Positions 31,443 through 41,868 of a stretch of 64,000 bases of DNA are shown here, in pieces (within the stretch, counting starts at the first letter, position 1; each line of letters opens with the position of its first letter). The DNA is from Macroventuria anomochaeta (lineage: Eukaryota; Ascomycota; Dothideomycetes; Pleosporales; Didymellaceae), in NCBI RefSeq assembly GCF_010093625.1, contig NW_022985395.1:357917-421916 (forward strand). The letters are read 5' to 3'. The position numbers were made by a program, and so were the translations under genes. The notes under the pieces were generated by a model, which had not been told where the DNA came from, searched no databases, and worked only from the letters and a program-made list of their open reading frames with translations.

Positions 31443-32760
31443 ATGGATTCTGTTTCCATCGTATCATTATGGTGTGCGAATTAGGACCTTAACCAATCCT
31501 GCAAGTCAGAAGGCTTGTTTGTCTGCAAGAATCAGCAGCATGTCGGTAGCTGGAGCGGCTTCGAATGTGAGCGCGCTGTTGCTCAACGAAAGGAATACCT
31601 TTAGTCCGCCTGGTAGTCAAGCCGGCACCAGAAGCCCTTGCCGAATGAATAGCCCATCGCGCGACAACATTGCCATACTGGCTTCCGCAACCCCCCCCCC
31701 CCCCCCCGACAATAACGGAACCGAGCTCAGGTCTGAAAGGCCCGCCAGCTAGGAGAGTAAGGGATGTCATGGAGCGGCTGGAAGCCGGGTTGGACAGAGG
31801 CTGGATACCCTGCGAGCTGCGAGAGCTCATTGAGGAAGATCTAGATTTTGATTACCAAAGGATCGAGCGTCATGCCTGGGACCAGAGCACACCGCAGATC
31901 CCTTTGGACCCGTTCACCGACGGTGGGGTGCGTACCGGATTAGCGTACATGTTGAGGAAGGTGAAGCAGATCTGGCTGAATGCGCGAGTGTGCAGTCGAA
32001 AGGCCGCGATAAGAACGCGTAGTGCATGGAGGTGATCCAGCCGTTGGTGAAGCTTGCGATGAGGCTAGAAGGGGAAGAGAAGTTCTGGCTTCAGAGCGTG
32101 TACCTGGCCCTTCACCTCGCTGAAGACAAACCTTACTGATGTTCGAGCAGACAGTCGCAAGCTATCGCTGCTCAATTCCTCTCCTCCGTGCCCGATGCCT
32201 CTAGCAAAGCTCTCATCCTCGACCGCAAAGCTGACTTCACACTCTCTTTCTCTCATATGCCAGCACCTGGGTTTGAAGATCTTTACAGCCGGCTCAGAGC
32301 TGCGGACAGTCCCGTCGTAAGTCACATGGTCGACGCTTTCACGAAGACAACTGCCCTCTTCTCCTGCGTGGAGGTCAAGTCCGCTAGTGGCGATCACACC
32401 GAAGCCGAATACCAACTCAGCATATGGATGGCAGCCAGCTTGCGAAAAAAGATACAGCTTGCGCGGCGCGCGGGAGTGATGGATAAGAGCGGGCCCGTGG
32501 AGCCCTGCTTTGCGATCGTTGGTCATAAGACACACGTTTACTTTGCGTACATGGCATCAGAGGGGAAGGACGCGGTGCATATTGTGGGACCTGAAGATGG
32601 ATCCTTCAGTCTATGTGAGACGACGAGTGTGAGTGGTATATTCCGGGCATTGAGGCTTTGGCGAAACGTGTTTGCATACGGGATGGACAAGGAAAGTAAG
32701 GGGTTTTGGGGGGCTTCATGGGGGTGGTATTGCAGAAACTTGCTGGAGACATTGATGTAG
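31443..32760 (+). pseudogene. Fungal PD-(D/E)XK nuclease-like pseudogene
   Basis: Pieces of the fungal PD-(D/E)XK nuclease-like family occur in order but in changing frames. There is a possible start MDSVSIVSLWCAN at 31443. The Ser/Pro-rich N-terminal region ends in a Pro run encoded by 17 C. After the run the frame shifts to RVRDVMERLEAGLDRGWIP. It shifts again near 31970 to LAECASVQSKGRDKNA, followed by TAG at 32020-32022 where the family has Trp, then CMEVIQPLVKLAM. A 57-bp intron at 32098-32154 then joins to the core, which has KADFTLSFSH and the catalytic ExK in FSCVEVKSASGD, followed by EAEYQLSIWMAASLRKK. The last 190 residues from 32188 are intact. The family match is from memory of its motifs. 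Confidence 0.7.
31691..31707 (+). repeat. Poly-C homopolymer (17 C) in the PD-(D/E)XK relic
   Basis: Seventeen consecutive C residues encode the proline run. The reading frame before the run and the family-like frame after it differ by one step, so the tract is the likely site of an indel. Copy number in such a run may also be misread in sequencing. Confidence 0.9.
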
Positions 32761-33245
32761 AGCATGGTGCTCTTCTTGCCTCTGCGGCAGGGCCTTCAGT
32801 CGATGCCGTATATGCCCTTGCTTCGTAGAGTATGGTTCTCTTGCTGGCAAGATTGTTGAGTTAAAACCAATATCGTGGCAAGCCTCGTCTGCACGTTCGT
32901 TCTCAACGTGGCTGCCAAGATGCAGAGTCACAACAGTATGGGCGCAGGTCTGCAGAGAAAGCGAAGTTCGGATAGTTGTAGCGTAGGATATGGAGGAAGA
33001 TATCAGCCGCTGTGGAGTGTTCTGGTGTCCACCTTGTCTGCCGCTCACTCAATGATATGCAGGTTGACAGTTTTGTCCCTCGCTGCCATTGTCAGAGTTG
33101 CTGTGCCTATATCTGCTCCAAAAAGCCTCTGGTTCCAGTGAAACCAGTTTTCTCCCCGGAGTATACGCTCGAGTGTGTTCTTATCATAAGAAGGGTAAAA
33201 TTGTTCTTTCCCTCGCCAAGACCTACGTTTCAGGTCGAATAGTAT
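32761..33245. other. Intergenic
   Basis: This lies between two relics. Only short frames occur on either strand, and I see nothing that I can name. Confidence 0.4.
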
Positions 33246-33618
33246 TCACGTCTGATAGCTCCCACCAGTCTCCTTGGAGACGACATCGCAGAGCCTACGG
33301 AGCGTCAAGGCGTTAAGTTCAAAAGTCTTCCCAATTTCATGAAGAGTGGATTCCCAGGTGATCCAGGATGCGCCGGCATCTCCGAGAGAAGTCAGCCTTA
33401 CGTGGGAGAGTGTAAGAGTGCATAACGTATCCTTGTGAGCAGCCAAAAACCTTATCAGCGTCGGCGCAGAGGTTGTCTCGGCATTCACAGAGGTGCGTAG
33501 TGATTTCCTCGCCGCTTCTCTGTTTTCCAATCAACAGGTAACGCACGGAGGCGTTTTCTGCCATGAATTTGTCGCTGTACCCGCTGCCTTTGCTTAGACG
33601 TTGGTGATGCTTGCTCAT
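33246..33618 (-). pseudogene. C-terminal relic of an F-box-like/hypothetical fungal protein
   Basis: The downstream frame reads TLIRFLAAHKDTLCTLTLSH, then WITWESTLHEIGKTFELNAL and LRRLCDVVSKE. This leucine-rich arrangement is typical of the C-terminal part of fungal F-box-like proteins. The preceding frame (starting MSKHHQRLSKGSGYSDKF) overlaps in another phase, and no F-box lies upstream within reasonable distance. I take it as a truncated remnant. The family call is tentative. Confidence 0.4.
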
Positions 33619-33978
33619 CGAGAGGATTTCCGCCGCCTAGAGCTGTAGAGGGCTGTGCTATGAGGTTAATCGCTCAGCCTTCCGTATGCTAAAGCTATCC
33701 ACGTGACCCTGCATACTACCTAGATCAGTAGATTAGTCTTTGGTGTTTCGAAAGCAGTTGGCAGCGTGAAACGAACCATGCAAAGGCAGTCCAAGCAGCA
33801 GTCTAAGCTGTCAATAACTTATCATTCTCTACCATCGTTCCCTCTAGTCAAGAACGCCGTCATCTTGCCCTTGCCTTGGCAATACAAACTCCAGAATCGA
33901 AACCATCCGACTTTATCTCTTGGTAAAAACCGTTGTTGGGGCTGCGCACCCAGTCTCCCATTGCTCCAACGCTGAACT
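33619..33978. other. Intergenic
   Basis: Short 3' flank of dib1 and upstream flank of the relic; no feature is seen. Confidence 0.4.
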
Positions 33979-34410
33979 CTAGTAGCGATAACGCGTAGAG
34001 TAATCCTTTGGGCTGACCACTAGACCCCTCCCTTTCTTCGCTCCCCTGTACACCGTCTCAATAATATCAATCAACTCCTGTTTATCCTCAAGTACCCAGT
34101 TCAACTTGTTGTTGTTACCCGTGCCAAAATCGCACATCATATGCTTGTTCCTGAAGAAGAACATAACTGTGCATGGATCGTACAGCTCATACATAGCTTT
34201 GAAGTCGGGTACTTCATCGAGGTCGCAGACGTACAGCGCAGCGAAGTTCTTCACTCGGTCTGCGATCTTGTAGAGTACTTCGTCCTGGCGCATGCAATCG
34301 GGATCCGAGTCGCGACCGAAGCGGATGACAACGAGGCGGTCTTCTTCGGAGAGAATGGCTTGGTCGACGTGCCAGCCTGTGCGCAAGTGGGGCAGGACTA
34401 CGGAGCCCAT
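33979..34410 (-). CDS. dib1: U5 snRNP thioredoxin-like protein Dib1/Dim1
   Basis: This 143-aa protein has the exact family length and no intron. It is a thioredoxin-fold component of the U4/U6-U5 tri-snRNP needed for pre-mRNA splicing. It is highly conserved: MGSVVLPHLRTGWHVDQAIL at the start, then VVIRFGRDSDPDCMRQDEVL, MFFFRNKHMMCDFGTGNNNK and the terminal GRGLVVSPKDYSTRYRY. It lacks the redox CxxC, as the family does. It is an intact essential gene lying inside a region of decayed accessory genes. Confidence 0.97.
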   Translation of the reverse strand: MGSVVLPHLRTGWHVDQAILSEEDRLVVIRFGRDSDPDCMRQDEVLYKIADRVKNFAALYVCDLDEVPDFKAMYELYDPCTVMFFFRNKHMMCDFGTGNNNKLNWVLEDKQELIDIIETVYRGAKKGRGLVVSPKDYSTRYRY

Positions 34411-35335
34411 GGTAATGTGTGTGAAGATCTAGCTGGAATTTTGAGTGCGCGAGAGTGTGGTGACGTTGGTGTTTGCCTTGGCAGGAGAATTAAACTTCGT
34501 GCAGCTGACAGATGTAGTGCGCAGTTGAGAATGAGGCTTAGAGGTGAAGTTGTTGGTATGGAAGAGAAACTATGGCTGTAGAAGATTTGTAGAAATCTTT
34601 AGAAGCTTTACGGCAAGGCTGCAGTGCGCACAGACGCAGACGCGTGCCCGCCATCGACCCGTGTCTAGCGCATCCGTCTGTTGTCTATCCAGACCTCCAA
34701 CCAGCATTCTGCGGCGATGGGAGCGCGAACCTGGCCATCAAGGTTCTCAAAGTTTCTTCTATTAAAGCCTAGAGTCTCCTCCGCTTCATGGTCCCCTGTA
34801 CTGCTTCAAAAGAGCCCTGACAGCGACGCTTGCTTCAGTGGATCGTCCTTCAGCTCCTTACTCTCGAGTAGCATGGCCACTTGCGCATCACGTATCAGAC
34901 GTCGAACTGTACAAGTCGAATGACAAATAACTGTTTTCTCATATACTTATCGCAATTACTAATCTACAGATTTCTTGGCGTCAAAAAATGCGTTGACCTC
35001 TGAGCTCTGGCGATCTTACCTCCGGTATTTGGAAGCTTACCCCTCACTATCGCCGACGACTTTGTCACAGTGCATGGCTTGCAGCGCATCGTAGCTGCAG
35101 ATAAGAAGCATCTAGACTCACTGCTGGAGTCATTGACAATTCACGGAGCGTACACTGACCGATCTTTATGTCCCTTGGCCCGGTGAGATGGGCAAGTATA
35201 TGATCTTGTTGCCTCGCTCTTTCGTCTCGCAGCCCACAACTACCAGGCACATTGTTTTCTACTGAATAATTCCCTAACAACACAACTACAGCAAGGAGAC
35301 TGGTGTCTATCCAAGATCACCTAAAACCAACAGAC
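34411..35335. other. Divergent intergenic region
   Basis: This separates dib1 (leftward) from the GFA-domain gene (rightward). Frames at 34141-34581 and 34681-34923 are shadows or unsupported. No element is identified. Confidence 0.4.
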
Positions 35336-35932
35336 ATGGAAGAGAAGATCGCCCTTCCCTCCGAGGGCGCCCATGGCGAGCGAGATGGTACTGCGACAGC
35401 AACCTGCTACTGCGGTGCCGTGCAAATCGAGGTACCTACCGAAGGCGAGGGTCTAGTCGATACCTTCATCTGTCACTGCACCGACTGCCGCAAGATCACT
35501 GCAAGGTAAAACCTGACCAATCTCCAAGTACCTTATATCGTCTGACAAAATCACAGCATGTTCGCATCCAACTTCGTAGTCAAAGACACCCACCTCAAGC
35601 ACCTCCGCGGCGAAGACAAGCTCACCCGTTTCCGCCAGAAAGACACCATCGCAACCGGTAATTACATGGAAAACTCCTTCTGCAGCGTGTGTGGCACCCT
35701 TCTATATCGCCGCAGCAGTGGCTATCCTGGCATGAGCATCCCACGCATTGGCACGATCGACGATTTTGGATTGCAGGAGACCAAATTCAAGCCGAGAATC
35801 GAGACGTTTGAGAAGGACCGGTGCGCGTGGCTGAAGCCTGCGAGTGTCAAAGAGCACGTCGACGGGGCGTACTACACCGGCGGGAAAGAGTGGAAGAGCA
35901 TGCATGACGGAGCTGGTGGAAAGGGCAACTAG
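35336..35932 (+). CDS. GFA/CENP-V domain protein
   Basis: Exons 35336-35505 and 35557-35932 join in phase over a 51-bp GT-AG intron to 181 aa. The GFA (glutathione-dependent formaldehyde-activating enzyme/CENP-V) zinc fold is shown by Cys24 and Cys26 in CYCGAVQ, Cys46, Cys48 and Cys51 in CHCTDCRK, and Cys99 and Cys102 in FCSVCGTLLYRR. Fungi have many paralogs and most have no proven substrate, so an S-hydroxymethyl-glutathione role should not be assumed. The ATG at 35336 is chosen because the frame upstream offers only a GTG. Confidence 0.92.
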
Positions 35933-37152
35933 GAGCCTCAGTGGAGCATAATGAAGATAGAACTTATGGCAGCTCTTGATTCCTTATTCGAACCCTTTAG
36001 CGTATGAGTCAATTTCCCGAAATTTGTCGCATGCCTTACATTATTCTGCACTTGCAATTAATTTATGTCTCACCGCAAGACTGCAGGAATATGGAGTTTC
36101 TGGATCGGCATTCTTATCTCTATGATTTTGAGGGACGCTGACTGCTTCACACTTGTCACAAAATGGCAGGAGCGTCGTAGCGAGTGATACATAGGAGAGT
36201 TATCAATGGCGCTTGCGACACAGATTTTTGGCCTGGACTGGCTCGTGATTGTATTGCTTACCTGGCGACGTAGAAGAAATGTTGAGATAAGCGTCTTTGG
36301 CAGTATGTGTAGAGAAGAGGATGATATTCTTACGTTAAAAATGGGTCTACAACTTTGGACATTGAGAAGCGCGCATCTGTGTATGCGGATGTTCATCATT
36401 CTCTCCATCTAAGATCTCTGTTGCCACTACCGATAGTTTCTCATGCTCGGAAGATGAAGACAGTGGATTCCTTATGGCCTCAGAAACCATATCACTCACT
36501 CAAAGGACAGCTGAGCGTCCTAGCTGGAATCACTACAGAAGTGAGGGCTTCTTGGGTCCAGCTTTTCGTTTGCGCTACGACGTTCCACAGCATGTCGTAC
36601 TCACGATCCTTTGCAAGTTGGGCACCAGGAGAACAAAGTGCGCTCTCCACGACTGAAGCCCTGTGGTTCTTGCTCAGTTTCAGTTGTCCAGTCGCTTTTA
36701 TGGCTGAGGTGGGGATTGATGAGTTGAAGCCTCGGAGCTACCGTGAGTTGTGCAAGGCGTATTCTAGAATCGTTGAGGAAGCGGTGGGGTATGTTTGGAA
36801 CTCTGAGGGTTTTCGGTGTAGCCACCTCTCACGCCTACAAGAAAGTCGGCAACAAGGTGTTGGGCTATCGGTTTTTAGCTTGCGACATGGGCAATTGAAG
36901 CATACAAAAGCTTGTTAGATGAAGCAGTTTGCTCTTTCTGCAGCCTAGAGGATATGGCTCTATTGAGGGACTCAAGCGAGACGTGCAGAGTGATTCCTGG
37001 AGATTGCCATTGACGATTCTTTAGCCAAGATTTTCTTAAGTACGAGAGGCCACATATATGAACTAAAACTAGTTCTGTTGAGAAAGCAAAGAGGTAGACT
37101 TGGTGTATTTTCAACGATCCACTAGACGAACCGCTATGCTCTGCCTACGTTG
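35933..37152. other. Intergenic, no supported gene
   Basis: A 187-codon plus frame at 36355-36918 opens with TTG and shows no domain; I do not call it. The stretch may contain old relic sequence, but I cannot assign any. Confidence 0.4.
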
Positions 37153-38016
37153 TCACGAAGCATGCTTCTTTATCATCTCCAGGATCGCTTCATTGACCCC
37201 CTCAAAATTCGTTGCATTCAGGTAATGCGCACCTCCTTCCACAATTCTCAGCTTCTTGTCTTTGCTCGCCGTAAACGACTCGATATGTTCGTGTTGCACC
37301 TGGCATTCATACGATGCATCTTCCGTCCCCTGAGGCCAGTATATAGGACAAGTAACATCACTTAAACGCAATGTCAGCGAGTCGCGCGGCATTAAGCACA
37401 GCACAGCCATCCTCGCCTTCCTCCTCCCCTTCCTCCCCAGCATACGTCTCTTTCAGCACCTTCGTCCAGAAGCCCGTCGACTCATCTGTCGCATGCGACC
37501 CAAAACCGAAACTAGCAATTATCCCACACCACTGGCACTCGACCACTTCGTGCAAACGGACTGAGCAGCAGAACAGGATCACAGCACCCCTTCTCCCTCG
37601 ATTCGGGAGTCTCGGTATCCATGCTCGTTCCTAATGGTAGGAGACCGAGAATACGTTCAGGTGCGAGGAGAGCATACGCACAACCAACCATCCGCTCTGA
37701 CTCGTGCCTAGAACGAACGCCTTCTCGACATTCAGGGCGGTCATGACTTCCAGGGCCACGATTGCAGAGTCCCAGTAGGTAAAGTGACTGGCTTTAGTAG
37801 GAAAGGTAGTTGATCCGTGGCCGAGGGGTTCAATGGCCAGGATGTCCATGGCATGGTGAGGTTGGTGCCGTTAAATTGCGCGTCGAAGAGTGCGGTGGTC
37901 ATGCACATTGAGCTTATGCAGGCCAATGTGGGTTTCGATGGGTCGACGGCATTGTTGGTGAGGCGGTAGCCGACCTGGAGGTTGCCGAGGTGATTGTGAT
38001 GGGCATTGTGGGGCAT
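37153..38016 (-). pseudogene. Alpha/beta-hydrolase pseudogene
   Basis: Three frames together spell an alpha/beta-hydrolase. The N-terminus, MPHNAHHNHLGNLQVGYRLT with TLACISSMCMTTALF, is in one frame. MDILAIEPLGHGST and the nucleophile elbow VEKAFVLGTSQSGWLVVRM are in the next. A middle piece equivalent to LLPLGTSMDTETPESREKG is in the third. The C-terminal part has IASFGFGSHATDESTGFW and WPQGTEDASYE, and ends with the catalytic His block VEGGAHYLNATNFEGVNEA. Frame changes occur near 37850, 37640, 37560 and 37440. The elbow has Ser where Gly is expected (GTSQSGW), consistent with a G-to-A change. It cannot make a full enzyme. Confidence 0.8.
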
Positions 38017-39032
38017 GGAATTGTTGCATACAATCTGTTCGGTGTCGTTGACATAAGAGGGATAAGAGTAAACTGGCTTTCTGAAGTCACGTCCGTGGAA
38101 TCAGGCGGTCACCCAAGACGTTTGAGCCGTGTGGATCTCGCATACCGGTAGCCGAAAAACGGGCATCCTGGTAACGGGGCGTATCCGTTGGTACTCATTC
38201 GACAGCCGGTGACATTGTCGTCAGTCAGGTGTCCTCACAATACGGATGCATGGAGGCTGCTACAACATACAAGTCTTCGTGCGAGTGAGATGTTCGTTGT
38301 TTGGTACCAAGGATGATGCAGCGTTGGAGAGCTGACCAACCAGACTCATCCTGGTGGGGCAAGCGGGAGCTCGGATGAGCGCCACGTTCAGACCTCGCCG
38401 ACGTAGGAAAACAACGTTGCGAGTTCAACGCTCATCTCTCAAATGAAGGTACCTCCCTGAAAGCAACACTACATTTATCACTCTCTCAGCTCATGAGATT
38501 TCATTCAGCGCCGCCATCAATGTGGATTCGCATGCTCGGGCTATATACCATTGTAAGATGTGGAGTTAGCCTCCATAGAGCTTCAGCGGAAAGCTCACAC
38601 GTGCTCCTACCATTGGCTCGGTATGCCTTGTTATCAGCAACCACCAACCACCCCAGTGCTGGATTCCCGTATCGCGGTACCGGCTCTCCGCCAACGCGTA
38701 CTTCTGCAGCTCAAGACGGCTAAGAGCTTTGAAGAACTTGCTTGAACTAGACAAGAATCGTTCAAGCCTTACGTCCATGACGTTGCCGGCGTAGAAGCCT
38801 CAATAAGCATTCATCCTTCACCCCGGTGCGTGGGATGAATGCTTGGCCCTCATGCATTGGGTTCCTGCAGCATGCTGCCACCTCGTGCGGTTGACAACAC
38901 GCTATCCTGATCCAGACCCTCGGATGATCAGCATAGTTCTAGTATAAGATGTAGGTCTCTCGCGCCTGCAGCCGGGCGGGCGTGCATGCATTTTCTTCTC
39001 TGGGTAATAAGTTGAATCATCACTCGGCGGCA
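38017..39032. other. Intergenic
   Basis: This is the upstream region shared by the hydrolase relic (leftward) and the GDPD gene (rightward). Small minus frames at 38225-38428 and 38566-38778 have no recognisable product. Confidence 0.4.
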
Positions 39033-40337
39033 ATGAACTCCCTCTTAACCCTCGCTTTGGCAGCTGCTGCTGTTGCTGCTCCCACCAGCAGGTCTTACCC
39101 CACTAGCAACACCAGCCACCCTGGTCACACCAGCAAGAATGACAGCTACCTTGTCTCGTTGGGCCCTCGTCCCTACTATATCATCAACAACATGACCGAC
39201 GGGCCATTGAAGCAGAAGCTCCAATCATGCGAGAACAAGCCGGTCACCATTAATCAATTCTCAATCGGTCACCGTGGGGGCGGTACTCTTCAGTTCCCTG
39301 AGGAGACCCAGCAATCCGAAGACGCAGGTGCTCGTATGGGTGCTGGTGTCCTGGAGTGTGATGTTTCGTTCGCTAGTGACCGTGGGCTTGTCTGCCGTCA
39401 CTCGCTTTGCGACCTACACACGACCACCGACATCCTGCTTCGCCCTGAGTTGGCAAAGAAGTGTACCATTCCGTTCACCCCAGCAAACGCGACATCACCC
39501 GCCAATGCTCTTTGCTGTACCTCAGATATCACCACCGCCGAGTACAGCAGCCTTTGCGGCAAGCAGGACGGCTTCAATGCCTCTGCTCGCACACCTCAGG
39601 ACTACCAGTATGGCACTCCTACCTGGCGTACAGAACTTTACGACACCTGTGGCAAGGTTTTGACTTTGAATGAATACATCGATCTTGTCAATGAGTATCC
39701 CGGCTATCGCAACTTCACCCCCGAGCTGAAGACCCCGCCCGCCCAGGTCCCCATGCCTTTCAAGGGCTACACACAGCAGCAGTACGCTCAGGACATGGTC
39801 GATGCTTTCCGCAACAAGTCCATCGACTACAGCCGCATCTGGCCACAATCATTCACATACGACGACATCATCTTCTGGCTCAAGTACGACCACGAATTCG
39901 GTAAGCAAGCCATCTACCTTGTCGAGTACGACACACCCGAGGACATCGCAGCCGGCATCTCCAACCTCACTATCGCCAAAGCTGCAGGCGTGAACATCAT
40001 CGGTCCCGCTCTTCCCATGCTCCTCACCGTCGGTGGACCTCAGAACAAGACCATAGTGCCGTCTGCGTATGCCAATGCAGTAAAGGCTGCTGGTCTCGAT
40101 ATCATTGCGTGGACGTACGAGCGCTCTGGGCCTCTGGCGACAGTGAAGAGCCGTGGCGAGTACTACTTTGAGTCTATTGCGAATATCACGTACTATGATG
40201 GGCAGTACTATGAGGTGCTGGATGTGCTGGTTAATCAGATTGGGATTAAGGGGTTGTTTAGTGATTGGTCGGCAACGGTTACATATTTTGCTAATTGCTT
40301 TGGGTTGAAGGGGCCGGTTGGAGGTAGCTACAAATAG
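39033..40337 (+). CDS. Secreted glycerophosphodiester phosphodiesterase-family protein
   Basis: The ATG at 39033 gives 434 aa and places a clear signal peptide first (MNSLLTLALAAAAVAAPTSR). The upstream in-frame ATG at 38982 would bury it. The GDPD TIM-barrel signature begins at His80-Arg81 (IGHRGGGTLQFPEET). Glu90, then Glu108 and Asp110 in GVLECDVSF, and His123 in VCRHSLCDL follow the expected catalytic order. The barrel continues with FTPELKTPP, AIYLVEYDTPED and IIAWTYERSG. Many NxS/T sites (for example NNMT, NATS, NKT, NIT) fit an extracellular glycoprotein. GDPDs cleave glycerophosphodiesters to glycerol-3-phosphate; the true substrate here is not known. There is no intron. Confidence 0.92.
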   Translation: MNSLLTLALAAAAVAAPTSRSYPTSNTSHPGHTSKNDSYLVSLGPRPYYIINNMTDGPLKQKLQSCENKPVTINQFSIGHRGGGTLQFPEETQQSEDAGARMGAGVLECDVSFASDRGLVCRHSLCDLHTTTDILLRPELAKKCTIPFTPANATSPANALCCTSDITTAEYSSLCGKQDGFNASARTPQDYQYGTPTWRTELYDTCGKVLTLNEYIDLVNEYPGYRNFTPELKTPPAQVPMPFKGYTQQQYAQDMVDAFRNKSIDYSRIWPQSFTYDDIIFWLKYDHEFGKQAIYLVEYDTPEDIAAGISNLTIAKAAGVNIIGPALPMLLTVGGPQNKTIVPSAYANAVKAAGLDIIAWTYERSGPLATVKSRGEYYFESIANITYYDGQYYEVLDVLVNQIGIKGLFSDWSATVTYFANCFGLKGPVGGSYK

Positions 40338-40449
40338 GCTGAGCGTTGCTGATGAACGACTAGAGATTTATGATATATACGATGTTAACCCACAATACAG
40401 GCGTTCCACCCGCAGCTCTTCCAAATTGCATTGATAGCTCTGAAGTCTC

Positions 40450-41263
40450 TCAGCCAGGCCGTTTACGTTGGAATCTGGGATAGGGCATCCTATGATAAAG
40501 CCTCCTGGGTCCTGCTGTATCTGTCGGGCGAATATAATCACGCCATGCTACGACTTCGTGTGGCTCGAACTCCGTCAAGACCTTTACTGTCGTGGTCCCT
40601 ACTGCCATACGTGCCAGTTCGCCAAGCTTGGTGGTCCACAGCGAGGATGCTTCGCCGGACAAAACAATGGGCCGGACGTTGCGTATAGAGCTAAACGGTC
40701 TATTCAAGGTCGACGACATCACATCATGAATCCTCCAGTCTTTTCGTAATGCCTCTTCGACGAAGTCATTGAGGAATATGTTCAGCCGTTCTATGTACGC
40801 TCCGTGCCAATCTCCTGTCCCTGGATCAGCCCGTGTTGCATCTGACGCCACTATTCCCTCTGATACTAACCTCAAGAAAGTCTCCTCCGCACTCTCTACA
40901 GAACTCCATGTATACAGTTGAACACATGCCCAGTTCAGGTTCGACTTCCTTGAGCCACGCGTAGAGGAAGTCCGTTTCGTACCCTAGGACCATGACCAAG
41001 TCCAAGGAATATTTGGTCAGCTCGACAGCACCAGAGGGGCTGTATCGTGATGCAATGACGGTAGTGGGTGTGAAGGTAGGACCGAACAGGCTCTCAAGGG
41101 AATCTAATGTATCGGCGCGCACGCAAGCGATAGAAATGACAAGGAGCAACGATCGTAGGAAATTTATGTTTGATTGTTGCCACCGTAGGCTGCAGGTCGG
41201 GCGAAAGAGTTGTAGAGCAATGTTAGGCACAAGATGAAGCGCCCCTGCGCCGTAGAAGGGCAT
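40450..41263 (-). CDS. Hypothetical protein, two exons
   Basis: An in-phase model uses exons 41263-40867 and 40814-40450 with donor GTATCA and acceptor GGGACAG, giving 253 aa. The other nearby donor, GTTAGT at 40870, would break the frame. A hydrophobic stretch (FLRSLLLVISIACVRA, residues about 35-50) could be a membrane anchor or late signal. The body includes LVMVLGYETDFLYAWLKEVE and, after the intron, WHGAYIERLNIFLNDFVEEA. Clustered Cys residues (CSTVYMEFCRECGG) precede the splice site. No family is recognised. The position between a GDPD gene and a HET relic, and the lack of conserved motifs, suggest a lineage-specific gene. Confidence 0.45.
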
Positions 41264-41868
41264 GTGCAGAGCTTAGAAGTTGAAATGCGCAACGTTTATT
41301 CGCACTTAGATTCCGAAAGTGCGTGTCTTGGATTTGGTGCAAGATGGCACCTCGCCAGTTGTACATCACCCGCTGAGTTGTTCCTGCCCCGCTTGCATAG
41401 TCTCGACGCAGCCTTACTGTGGAAGGGTTGAGATGGTTGAGTTGTGGTTGATCTGAAGAGCTATATCTGGAATCGATCAAGACTATATAGTAGAAGGGAA
41501 TAGCAGTGAAAGGGTGGGGAAGCAAACCAAACTGACCGAATGAGCTGGACAATTAGAGAAGCGTACCGCTGGCAAACACTTACAAATAACTTTGTGCTTA
41601 CAATAACACTGAGACGACAACGCGAGCTTCCAGCGCTCAAGAACCCACTACCATACCATTTTCGACACATCATCCGGTGCTACCTTCCTAGGCTTTCATC
41701 TACTCGAACATCCTGACAACATTACTGTTCATCGTAGCCTGATCGCACTCAGCCTTGTACCCCAGTGCGTTCGGGGCATCGTTGCACGAGAACAAGTGCG
41801 CTGTTTCGAAAGAGCTTTACGCAAACGTCGCAACGGGCGATCCGTGAAAGTCACCTTTGTATCTCACC
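41264..41868. other. Divergent intergenic region
   Basis: This lies between the hypothetical gene (leftward) and the second HET relic (rightward). No element is seen. Confidence 0.4.

Noticed and set aside
36355..36918. A 187-codon plus frame
   Set aside because: It opens with TTG and has no domain or splice partner.
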